Made by a program: the position numbers and the translations under genes. Under the pieces are notes generated by a model. It was not told the origin of the DNA. It searched no databases and saw nothing but the letters and a program-made list of their open reading frames with translations. Of a stretch of DNA of 64,000 nucleotides, positions 57,638 to 64,000 are shown one piece after another. The number at the start of each line of letters is the position of its first letter. The stretch's first letter is position 1. Location: assembly GCF_042651065.1 (NCBI RefSeq), contig NZ_JBHSCH010000001.1, positions 186,001-250,000 on the forward strand. Direction: 5' to 3'. Source of the DNA: Pseudoroseomonas aestuarii (GTDB lineage Bacteria; Pseudomonadota; Alphaproteobacteria; Acetobacterales; Acetobacteraceae).

Positions 57638-58663
57638 CTACCCGGCCGCCGCCACCGCCTCCGCCGCCCGCATCACGCGCAGGAAATTGCCCGACCAGAG
57701 CAGCCCGACGGATTCGGCATCATAGCCCCGGCGCAGCAGCTCGGCGGTGAGGTTGGCGCTGTCGGCCGCATTCATCCAGCCTTCGACGCCGCCGCCGCCA
57801 TCGAAGTCGGAGGAGAGGCCGACATGGGAGATGCCGATGCGCTGCACCGCGTAGTCCACATGGTCGGCGATGTCGGCCACGCGGGCGCGCACCTTGCCGT
57901 CCGCGCCCGGGCTGCGCAGGAAGCCCGGCACGGCGGTGATCTGCATCAGCCCGCCGGTGGCGCGCAGCGCGTCCATCTGCTGGTCGTCGAGGTTGCGCGG
58001 ATGGTCGCGGAGCGCGCGGACGCAGGTGTGGGTGGCCACCACCGGCGCGCGGGAGATCTCCACCGCCTGCAGCATCGCGCTCTTGGCGACATGCGAGACA
58101 TCGACGAGCAGGCCGAGCGCGTTCATCTCCGCCACCGCCGCGCGCCCCAACGTGGAGAGGCCGCCATGCAGCACCGGCCCGTCGCCGAGGTCGGGGCGGG
58201 GGATGGCGGAATCAGCCAGCAGGTTATGGCCATTATGCGTCAGCGTCACGTAGCAGGCGCCGAGGCCGCGCCACAGCGCCAGGCGGGAGAGATCCTCGCC
58301 CATGGCGTAGCCATTCTCCACTGCCAGCAGCACGCCGAAGCCGCCGCTGCCCCGCAGCGCCTCCAGCTCCGCGGCGCGGCTGACGATGCGGCGGTCCTCG
58401 CCGCTGGCGGTGGCGCGGATGGCGCGCAGCATCGCCTCGCAACGCTCGGCGGCGGCGGCGTGGCCCTCCGGCGTGCGCGGCCCCTGCGGCAGGTAGGCGG
58501 CGAACACCACGGCGCGCAGCCCGCCGGCGCGCATCTTCGGGAAGTCCACGCAGCGCGCCGTCTCGCCGCGCGGGTCGGGCGTCTGCGGCCAGGGGATGTC
58601 CACATGGGTGTCGAGCGTCAGGGTCGCGGCGTGGACGGCGCTGGCAGTCTGGATGTCGGTCAT
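57638..58663 (-). CDS. M19 family membrane dipeptidase
   Basis: 341 residues, renal-dipeptidase family, binuclear zinc. Ligand motifs are LDTHVDIPWP (HxD), LLAVENGYAMGED (Glu), DVSHVAKSAML (His) and ATHTCVRALRDHPRNL (His), with SSDFDGGG near the end. Such enzymes cut dipeptides, often with a D-residue at the C-terminus. No signal peptide is visible, so it is probably cytosolic. It is last in a minus-strand set with a C39-like protein, a peptide-binding protein and a serine hydrolase. Confidence 0.92.
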   Translation of the reverse strand: MTDIQTASAVHAATLTLDTHVDIPWPQTPDPRGETARCVDFPKMRAGGLRAVVFAAYLPQGPRTPEGHAAAAERCEAMLRAIRATASGEDRRIVSRAAELEALRGSGGFGVLLAVENGYAMGEDLSRLALWRGLGACYVTLTHNGHNLLADSAIPRPDLGDGPVLHGGLSTLGRAAVAEMNALGLLVDVSHVAKSAMLQAVEISRAPVVATHTCVRALRDHPRNLDDQQMDALRATGGLMQITAVPGFLRSPGADGKVRARVADIADHVDYAVQRIGISHVGLSSDFDGGGGVEGWMNAADSANLTAELLRRGYDAESVGLLWSGNFLRVMRAAEAVAAAG

Positions 58664-58718
58664 GTCTCGTCCTGCGGCGGTGGCTGTCGCGGGAGTCTCG
58701 GGCGGGGCCGCGCGGCCG

Positions 58719-59753
58719 TCAATCGCCAGCGCCATCTCCAGGCGGGGTGAGCAGCACGGCGGCGCGGTAGGGCGGCTCCCCGAACCAGGCCATGCGCTCC
58801 AGCGCCTCGGCGCGGATGGGCAGGTTGGCGGCATCCGCCGCCGTCTCGCCGCGCGGCGGATCGGGCCAGGGATCGTTCACCAGGAACCAGCCATCCCGTG
58901 CCTGGTGCAGCAGGATCCAGTGCGGCGAATGCCGGCCATGGGTCGGGTGCTGGTCGATCAGCAGCAGCACGAGGCCGCCCGCGCCGAGATGCGCGGCCAG
59001 CGGGGCGATGGCGAAGTCGCCGAGGGTGACGGGAATGCCGGCCGCGGCGCTCTGCGCCCGCAGCTCCGATTGCGCGAACTCGATCAGCTCGCGCTTCTGC
59101 GCCGTGTCGGCACGCTCGGTCAGCAGGGCGCGGTCGGTGGTGGCGAGGATGCGGGCGCCGAAGCCGCGCGCCCGGGCCGCCAGCGCCAGCCCGTGCGGGT
59201 CGCAGCCGCCGGGGCCGGCGAGGCTGACAATGGTGGTGGCCTCGCGCCAGAGGGCGATCTCCTCGCTCCGCGTGGGCGCGCGGCCGGCGAGGGCCTGGAA
59301 GCCCATCAGCAGCGAGGCGGGGCCGCAGGTGAAGGGGGTGGTCTGCGCGTAGAGCGGCAGGGCGCGGCGCGGCGCGTCGTTGCCGAGCCAGCGTTCGGCA
59401 TAGGGTACCGCGAGCGGCGCGAGGCCCAGCTGGCGCAGCCCGGCGGGGTCGAGCCAGGGCGCATCCTCCGGCGCGGCACGCAGGGCGAGCAGCCCGGCCT
59501 CGTGCGCCGCCGCCTCCAGCCGCGCGGCGAGCGCCCGGGCAGTGGCCTCCGCATCCGCCGCGCCGGGCGAGATCCAGAAGGCCGCCAGGCGCAGCACCAG
59601 CCCGGTGGGCCGGCGCAGGGCCAGCGCCACGCCCTCCGCCCCCTCCCGCAGCAGCAGGGCGCCCTCGAAGCCGGAGAGCGTGTCGAGGCGGGCGCGCAGC
59701 GCCTCGGGCAGGGCGGTGTCGAGGGTGGTGTCGAGGGTGGCGGCGTCGGCCAT
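58719..59753 (-). CDS. GNAT-like plus peptidase C39-like fusion protein
   Basis: 344 residues. Residues 1-130 look like a degenerate GNAT domain. From about 135 a papain-like C39 domain follows, with Cys143 (TPFTCGPASLLMGF), His278 (HSPHWILLHQ) and Asp294 (LVNDPWPD) in catalytic order. C39 domains usually cleave leader peptides in bacteriocin exporters, but this family is soluble and not fused to a transporter. It lies between a dipeptidase and a peptide-binding protein. A peptide-processing role is inference. Confidence 0.8.
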   Translation of the reverse strand: MADAATLDTTLDTALPEALRARLDTLSGFEGALLLREGAEGVALALRRPTGLVLRLAAFWISPGAADAEATARALAARLEAAAHEAGLLALRAAPEDAPWLDPAGLRQLGLAPLAVPYAERWLGNDAPRRALPLYAQTTPFTCGPASLLMGFQALAGRAPTRSEEIALWREATTIVSLAGPGGCDPHGLALAARARGFGARILATTDRALLTERADTAQKRELIEFAQSELRAQSAAAGIPVTLGDFAIAPLAAHLGAGGLVLLLIDQHPTHGRHSPHWILLHQARDGWFLVNDPWPDPPRGETAADAANLPIRAEALERMAWFGEPPYRAAVLLTPPGDGAGD

Positions 59754-59768
59754 GGCGGCTCTCCTCTC

Positions 59769-61343
59769 TCAGGCGGCTTTCTCGAGGTTCCAGAACAGCG
59801 CGATCGGGCTGGGCACGAAGCCCGAGAGCCTGGTGCTGTAGGCCTGCGGCGTGAAGTACTGGCCGAGCGGCAGGAAGGGCGGCTCCTCGAAGGCGATGGC
59901 CTGCATCTCGCGGGTGATGCGCTGCTGCGCGGCGGCATCCGCCGCGTCGAACCAGGCGTCGCGCAGCGTCTCCAGGCGCGGGTTGGGACGGGTGCCGTAG
60001 AGATGCAGGTGGCTGCCGGGGTTGGAGACCCACAGCCCCGCCCAGCCGGTGCAGTAGCAGTGCCAGTTGGCGCGCTCGGCGGCGCCGGCGGCATTGGCGC
60101 GGCTGATCAGCGTGCCCCAGTCCACGCTCTGGTAATCGACGTTCAGCCCGATCTCGCGCAGCATCTGCTGCGCCACGGGCGACATGGCGGCGGCGGAGCT
60201 GATGTCGGTGGCGGCCATCTGGATGATGGTCTCGCCCTGGTAGCCCGCCGCCTTCACCGCCTGCCGCGCGCGCTCGATGCTGCGCTCGCCGGTGACAGCC
60301 TCCAGCCCCACATCGCTGGCGGCGGGAGAGCCGGGCAGGAAGGCGCCGACGCCGGTGCGGTAGAGGGAGGGGTCGCCGCCCACCAGGGACTGCATGTAGT
60401 CCACCTGCCGCAGCGCCGGGAACAGGGCGCGGCGCATCGCCGGGTTGTCGAAGGGCGGCACGCTGTCGTTCAGCCGCAGCTCGGCCCAGACACCGATCGG
60501 GTCGATGGTCTTCACCTCCAGCCCCCGCCGGCCGCGCAGCAGCGGCAGCAGGTCGGCCAGGGGGCGCTCCAGCCAGTCCACCTCGCCCGTCTGCAGGGCG
60601 GAGATGGCGGTGGAGGGATCGGGCATGATGCGCCACTCGATCCGGTCGAGCTTCGCCACCTTGCCGCCGGCCCACATGTCGGGCCGCTCGTCGCGCGGCA
60701 CATAGGCCTCGTTGCGGGTGAAGACGACGGAGGCGCCGGAGACCCATTCGTCGCGGCGGAAGACGAAGGGGCCGCTGCCGGTGAAGTCGGCGACGGTGGT
60801 GGTGGCCGGCGTCTGCGCCACGCGCTCGGGCATGATGTAGCAGGCGGTGGCGCCGAGGCCGTAGAGCAGCTGGTTGTAGGGCTGCTTCAGCCGGATCTCG
60901 AATTCCGTGTCGCTGGTGGCGCGCATCTCCTCCAGCTGCGCGGCGAGGCGCTTGCCGAACAGGTCGCGCTGCGACCAGCGGTTGATCGAGGCGACGCAGT
61001 CGACGGCGCGCACCGGCTCGCCGTCGTGGAAGCGCAGGCCCGCGCGCAGGCGGAACCGCCAGCGCAGGCGGTCCTCCGAAAGCTCGTGGCCCTGCGCCAT
61101 CTGCGGGCGCGGCTGCAGCTTGCTGTCCAGCCCGTAGAGCTGGTCCCAGATGGCGTGCGCGGCGTTCAGCGAGATGAGGGTGCTGGATTGCAGCGCGTCG
61201 GGGGTCTGGAGGTTGGTGTGCGGCACGAAGCGCAGCGTGCGCGCCGCCGACTGCGCCAGGGCCGGGCGGCCCAGCGTGCCGGCGGCGGCGAGCCCGGCGC
61301 CCAGTTGCAGGGCGGCACGGCGGGGGAAGGCGGAGGCGGTCAT
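59769..61343 (-). CDS. Peptide ABC transporter substrate-binding protein (family 5)
   Basis: 524 residues, SBP_bac_5 fold. The N-terminus MTASAFPRRAALQLGAGLAA...ALAQSA has a paired arginine and resembles a Tat signal. The core has LSEDRLRWRFRLRAGLRFHDGEP, a classic DppA/OppA segment. Its ligand is likely a peptide or small cationic compound. No permease or ATPase genes are in the window, so it must borrow a transporter or the rest lies elsewhere. It precedes the C39-like gene by 15 bases. Confidence 0.92.
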   Translation of the reverse strand: MTASAFPRRAALQLGAGLAAAGTLGRPALAQSAARTLRFVPHTNLQTPDALQSSTLISLNAAHAIWDQLYGLDSKLQPRPQMAQGHELSEDRLRWRFRLRAGLRFHDGEPVRAVDCVASINRWSQRDLFGKRLAAQLEEMRATSDTEFEIRLKQPYNQLLYGLGATACYIMPERVAQTPATTTVADFTGSGPFVFRRDEWVSGASVVFTRNEAYVPRDERPDMWAGGKVAKLDRIEWRIMPDPSTAISALQTGEVDWLERPLADLLPLLRGRRGLEVKTIDPIGVWAELRLNDSVPPFDNPAMRRALFPALRQVDYMQSLVGGDPSLYRTGVGAFLPGSPAASDVGLEAVTGERSIERARQAVKAAGYQGETIIQMAATDISSAAAMSPVAQQMLREIGLNVDYQSVDWGTLISRANAAGAAERANWHCYCTGWAGLWVSNPGSHLHLYGTRPNPRLETLRDAWFDAADAAAQQRITREMQAIAFEEPPFLPLGQYFTPQAYSTRLSGFVPSPIALFWNLEKAA

Positions 61344-61446
61344 GCGGTCTCTCCCTCGGCTGTCGGCTGGCGAGCCTGGGCGCGCGGGAAGGGCGGGGCA
61401 AGCGGCGAGCGGCGCCGCTCCCCCTTTCCTGATGGCGGTGGTTGCC

Positions 61447-62538
61447 TCAGCCGGCGCGCAGCGCGGCGGTGACGCGGGCCGTCATCTCCGGCAGCGCCGC
61501 CGGGTCGAGCCAGCGGAAGGTGGCGACGAGGCCGTTCTCGGGGTCGATCCAGATGTAGTTGCCGCCCGCGCCCTGGGCGAAGAAGCTGGCGCGGCTGGCG
61601 CCCGGGTAGCGGCCCTGGCCGTTCAGCCACCAGAGCAGGCCGTAATCGGCGTTCAGCCGGCAGGGGGTGGTGCAGGCGGCCACCCAGCCCTCGGGCAGCA
61701 CGCGGCGGCCTTCCCACACGCCGTCGCCCAGCATCAGCAGGCCGATGCGCGCCTGGTCCTCGGCATGGGTGAAGACGCCGCCGCCCCAGTGCCCGCCGCC
61801 CGAGACGGACTGGATGCGCCGGCCGTCGATCTCGACGAAGCTGGTGCGGTAGCCTTCCCAGCGCCCGTCCGTGCTGCCGCCGATCGGCGCCATGATGCGC
61901 TCGGCGAAGACCTCCGGCAGCGGGCGGCGGAAGCGGTGGAGCAGGGCGAGGGAGAGCGCGTTCACCCGGACGTCGTTGTATTCCCAGTAGGTGCCGGGGG
62001 TCTTCAGCGGGCGCTCATGGCCCTTGGGGCCGCTGCCCTCGCGCTTCAGGTCGCGCCCGCGGTCGATGCGGTCGGCCTTGCCGAACAGGGTGCCTTCCCA
62101 CTCGCTGGTCTGGTCCAGCAGCATCCGCCAGGTGATGGCGCCGTTGTGCGGCCCGGCGAAGGCCGGGTCGTCCACGCTGGCGGAGACGCGGGAATCGAGG
62201 CTGCCGATCAGCCCGTCGCCGAGCGCCAGGCCGGCCAGCAGCGCCAGGTAGCTCTTGGCCACGCTGAAGGTCATGTCCACCTGCCGCGTGTCGCCCCAGT
62301 GCGCGACGAGCCTGCCATGGCGCAGGACCAGCCCGTTCGGCGCGCCGCGCGGCGCGGTGTTGCCCAGCACCTCGTTGTCCGGCGCCGGCTCGAAATAGCC
62401 GGATTCCAGGTGCGCCAGGATGTCGCGCGGGAAGGGGCTCTCATGCGCCTGGGCGAAGGCCACGGCCTCGGCCAGGGCGGCGGGGTCGAACCCGGCCTGG
62501 GCCGGGTCCTGGGCGGGGAAGGGGGTGTGCGATTCCAT
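61447..62538 (-). CDS. Serine hydrolase, class C beta-lactamase/esterase family
   Basis: 363 residues. The active-site SxxK is Ser92-Val-Ala-Lys95 (FSVAKSYLAL) and the tyrosine motif is YND (YWEYNDVRVN). The final KTG-like region is not clear (HWGGG or GGGHW). Relatives include esterases, D-aminopeptidases and penicillin-binding-like proteins. There is no signal peptide, so a true beta-lactamase is unlikely. I chose MESHTPFPAQ because the upstream extension has no match. It is divergent from msrA. Confidence 0.85.
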   Translation of the reverse strand: MESHTPFPAQDPAQAGFDPAALAEAVAFAQAHESPFPRDILAHLESGYFEPAPDNEVLGNTAPRGAPNGLVLRHGRLVAHWGDTRQVDMTFSVAKSYLALLAGLALGDGLIGSLDSRVSASVDDPAFAGPHNGAITWRMLLDQTSEWEGTLFGKADRIDRGRDLKREGSGPKGHERPLKTPGTYWEYNDVRVNALSLALLHRFRRPLPEVFAERIMAPIGGSTDGRWEGYRTSFVEIDGRRIQSVSGGGHWGGGVFTHAEDQARIGLLMLGDGVWEGRRVLPEGWVAACTTPCRLNADYGLLWWLNGQGRYPGASRASFFAQGAGGNYIWIDPENGLVATFRWLDPAALPEMTARVTAALRAG

Positions 62539-62644
62539 GGCCGCGACGGTGGCCCCGCCCCGTGCGGCGCGCAAGCGGCCGGGGATGCGCGGAGCGCTCC
62601 GCGACCCCATCTCCGTGCTCGACATCCCAAGCAAGGAGAACCCC

Positions 62645-63202
62645 ATGCCTGAGAATGCCCCGCAGGAGACCGCCATCCTGGGTGGCGGCTGCTTCTGGTG
62701 CATCGACGCCGCCTATCGCGACCTGATCGGCGTGACCGAGGTGGTCTCCGGCTATGCCGGCGGCCATGCCGAGAACCCGACCTACGAGCAGGTCTGCGGC
62801 AAGCGCACCGGCCATGCCGAGGTGGTGAAGGTGGTGTTCGACCCCGCCGCCATCTCCTACGCCGACATCCTGCGCATCTTCTTCACCCTGCACGACCCGA
62901 CGACGAAGGACCGGCAGGGCGCCGATGTCGGCCCGCAATACCGCAGCATCATCCTCACCACCTCCGAGGCACAGGCCGCGACGGCGCGGCAGGTGATGGC
63001 GGAGATCGAGGCCGCGGCGCTGTGGCCGGCGCCGCTGGTGACGGAGCTGGAGCCCGCCGGCACCTTCTGGCCGGCCGAGCCGGAGCACCAGGACTACTTC
63101 GCCCGCAACCCGTGGAGCGGCTACTGCCGGATGGTGGTGGCGCCGAAGGTGGCCAAGTTCCGCAAGAGCTTCGCCGGCCGGCTGAAGACGCGCGCCGCCT
63201 GA
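62645..63202 (+). CDS. msrA: Peptide methionine sulfoxide reductase MsrA
   Basis: 185 residues. It reduces methionine-S-sulfoxide in proteins. The catalytic Cys16 lies in LGGGCFWCID, and a resolving cysteine is in WSGYCRMVVAPK. GYAGGHAENPTYEQVC and FFTLHDPTTKDRQGADVGPQYRS are conserved. AAGGAG is seven bases before the ATG. It is monocistronic, followed by a terminator and then a tRNA on the other strand. Confidence 0.96.
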   Translation: MPENAPQETAILGGGCFWCIDAAYRDLIGVTEVVSGYAGGHAENPTYEQVCGKRTGHAEVVKVVFDPAAISYADILRIFFTLHDPTTKDRQGADVGPQYRSIILTTSEAQAATARQVMAEIEAAALWPAPLVTELEPAGTFWPAEPEHQDYFARNPWSGYCRMVVAPKVAKFRKSFAGRLKTRAA

Positions 63203-63231
63203 ACCGGCCCACACCGCGCGGCAAAACACCG

Positions 63232-63266
63232 GCCCCGCCCGCGCAAGCGCGGCGGGGCTTCTTCTT
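63232..63266 (+). terminator. Terminator after msrA
   Basis: GCCCCGCCCGCGC pairs with GCGCGGCGGGGC (one bulged base) from 63232 to 63258, followed by TTCTTCTT. It lies 30 bases after the msrA stop. Confidence 0.7.
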
Positions 63267-63325
63267 GCCTGCTGCAGTCAGCGGAATTTCGAAAGGCCCG
63301 GAGGCTGGTTCGGCCAGGACGGCCG

Positions 63326-63416
63326 TGGCGGATGGGGTGGGATTCGAACCCACGATACCCTTTTGAGGTATACACACTTTCCAGGCGTGCGCCTTCGACC
63401 GCTCGGCCACCCATCC
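63326..63416 (-). tRNA. tRNA-Ser, anticodon GGA
   Basis: Minus strand: acceptor GGATGGG pairs with the 3' CCCATCC. The D-arm is GCCGAGCGGTCGAAGGC. The anticodon loop CTGGAAA holds GGA (63382-63380). A long class II variable arm is followed by GTGGGTTCGAATCCCAC and an encoded CCA at 63328-63326. It reads TCC and TCT. Confidence 0.97.
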
Positions 63417-63429
63417 AGCGCAGGGCGGC

Positions 63430-63457
63430 GGTATAGCAGGCTTTCCAGGCCGGGCAA
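63430..63457 (-). promoter_or_regulatory. Promoter of tRNA-Ser(GGA)
   Basis: Minus strand: TTGCCC (63457-63452), a 16-base spacer, TATACC (63435-63430), 13 bases before the mature tRNA. Confidence 0.6.
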
Positions 63458-63577
63458 GGGCCAAGATGCGGTTTTCGACGCCGGGCGGATTGTGACAGAA
63501 GATTTTCCGAGCCCTGACCCTGTCCACGGGGGGCATTTGCGGAGCGGGAGGGGGGCGGCGCGGCGAGATACGCGCTG

Positions 63578-63603
63578 AACGCGGGAACGACCCGCGTTTT
63601 TTT
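63578..63603 (+). terminator. Strong rho-independent terminator upstream of speD, with no gene before it
   Basis: AACGCGGG (63578-63585) pairs perfectly with CCCGCGTT (63591-63598) around AACGA, then a run of seven T. The preceding plus-strand sequence (63418-63577) holds no recognisable gene, so this may end a small RNA or attenuate speD. Confidence 0.75.
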
Positions 63604-63644
63604 CGGCCTCAAAGTCCCGATTTCTGTTGCGGGGAGGACCCCCC

Positions 63645-63668
63645 ATGCCCCATATGCCGCCTCGTTGA
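63645..63668 (+). CDS. Possible leader peptide MPHMPPR upstream of speD
   Basis: A seven-codon frame ending Pro-Pro-Arg-stop. A very strong ribosome-binding site, GGGGAGGA (63631-63638), is spaced six bases from its ATG. It lies 56 bases before the speD start. Nothing outside the pattern supports translation; a candidate only. Confidence 0.3.
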   Translation: MPHMPPR

Positions 63669-63724
63669 CCTGATCGATCCACGATCACCCTGGTCATCTT
63701 CTGGTGGGAAGGAGCCCTCAAACC

Positions 63725-64000
63725 ATGGACGCTCTCGTTTCTCCGCTGGGGATGGTTTCGGATTGCAGCCCGAGCGAAGCCCAGTCTGTTGATACTCACG
63801 GCGAGGCGAAGGACCACTTCGTCGAGCGTGATGGTGTGCGTTTTGCCGGCACGCATCTGATCGTCGATCTGTGGGGCGCCACGAATCTCGACGACCCCGC
63901 GCATATCGATTCCGTTCTGCGCGAGGCCGCCATCGAAACCGGCGCGACCATCCTGCACGGTCACTTCCATCACTTCGCGCCCGACGGTGTGTCCGGCGTG
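63725..64000 (+). CDS. speD: S-adenosylmethionine decarboxylase proenzyme, 3' end outside window
   Basis: 92 codons visible, running off the right edge. It decarboxylates SAM to supply aminopropyl groups for spermidine. GTHLIVDLWGATNLDDPAHI and REAAIETGATILHGHFHHF match the prokaryotic SpeD family; the self-cleaving serine segment (SESH) lies beyond the window. The N-terminal 40 or so residues (MDALVSPLGMVSDCSPSE...) are longer than in short SpeD proteins. GGAAGGAG lies upstream of the ATG. Confidence 0.88.
   Translation, partial: MDALVSPLGMVSDCSPSEAQSVDTHGEAKDHFVERDGVRFAGTHLIVDLWGATNLDDPAHIDSVLREAAIETGATILHGHFHHFAPDGVSGV

Noticed and set aside
58596..61472. A plus-strand open frame of about 958 codons
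   Set aside because: It is antisense to the M19 dipeptidase, C39-like and peptide-binding genes and is low-complexity Arg/Gly/Gln-rich.
61447..62538. A beta-lactamase antibiotic resistance gene
   Set aside because: SxxK and YxN are present, but there is no signal peptide and no clear KTG motif. The family is mostly esterases and peptidases.

Overview
This is a chromosomal window from a very GC-rich alphaproteobacterium (about 70% GC by eye, strong G/C third positions). The gene sets match the Acetobacteraceae/Rhodospirillales, with a Roseomonas-like genome as the best guess. They include rpmH-rnpA-yidD-yidC-engB; pyrB-pyrC'-plsY-dprA-topA-rnr; ppiD-trpEGDC-moaC-moeA; pdhA-pdhB-pdhC-lpd-lipA-COQ10; gatCAB facing ruvX; and a PleD-type diguanylate cyclase. 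Nothing looks like a prophage, insertion sequence or CRISPR. This is mostly dense core chromosome with small accessory patches. Species is inferred from gene order and protein similarity only.

Layout. 1-729: 5' part of a flavoprotein disulfide reductase homologue (minus). 981-8056: a plus-strand run of rpmH, rnpA, yidD, yidC, engB, argB, dapD, dapE and a membrane protein (ribosome, RNase P, membrane insertion, then arginine and lysine synthesis). 8232-9712: pleD. 9829-20748: minus strand, rpmG, S41 peptidase, rnr, topA, dprA, plsY, a dihydroorotase-like protein lacking metal ligands, and pyrB. 20840-26620: a LuxR-type regulator, ruvX, gatCAB and a glutathione transferase. 26758-26850: tRNA-Ser(GCT). 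27053-29505: an unusual operon of five small lipoproteins, four of them apparent paralogues. 29700-38540: a Tat-exported SMP-30 protein, then the minus-strand operon ppiD-trpE-trpG-trpD-trpC-moaC-moeA, back to back with tpiA. 39521-49733: an M20 peptidase, threonine aldolase, a small membrane protein, a COQ10-like protein, lipA, and the pyruvate dehydrogenase genes with an embedded acetyltransferase. 50034-57586: histidine utilisation (hutI, hutH, hutU, hutC, with divergent hutF) and an acetyltransferase. 57638-62538: a minus-strand peptide-related set (M19 dipeptidase, C39-like protein, peptide-binding protein, serine hydrolase). 62645-64000: msrA, tRNA-Ser(GGA), and the start of speD behind a terminator and a tiny upstream reading frame.

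How the genes work together. lipA makes the lipoyl groups carried by PdhB, PdhC and the E3-linked complex next to it. The hut genes take histidine to formiminoglutamate and, through HutF, to N-formylglutamate; no hutG is visible. pyrB sits with an apparently non-catalytic dihydroorotase homologue that may be its structural partner. The most interesting items are the lipoprotein family, the dead PyrC homologue, the head-to-head tpiA/ppiD promoters that share a -35 region, the possible polyamine leader peptide before speD, and a family of GGGGAA...TTCCCC hairpins. All functions are read from sequence; nothing was searched or computed.
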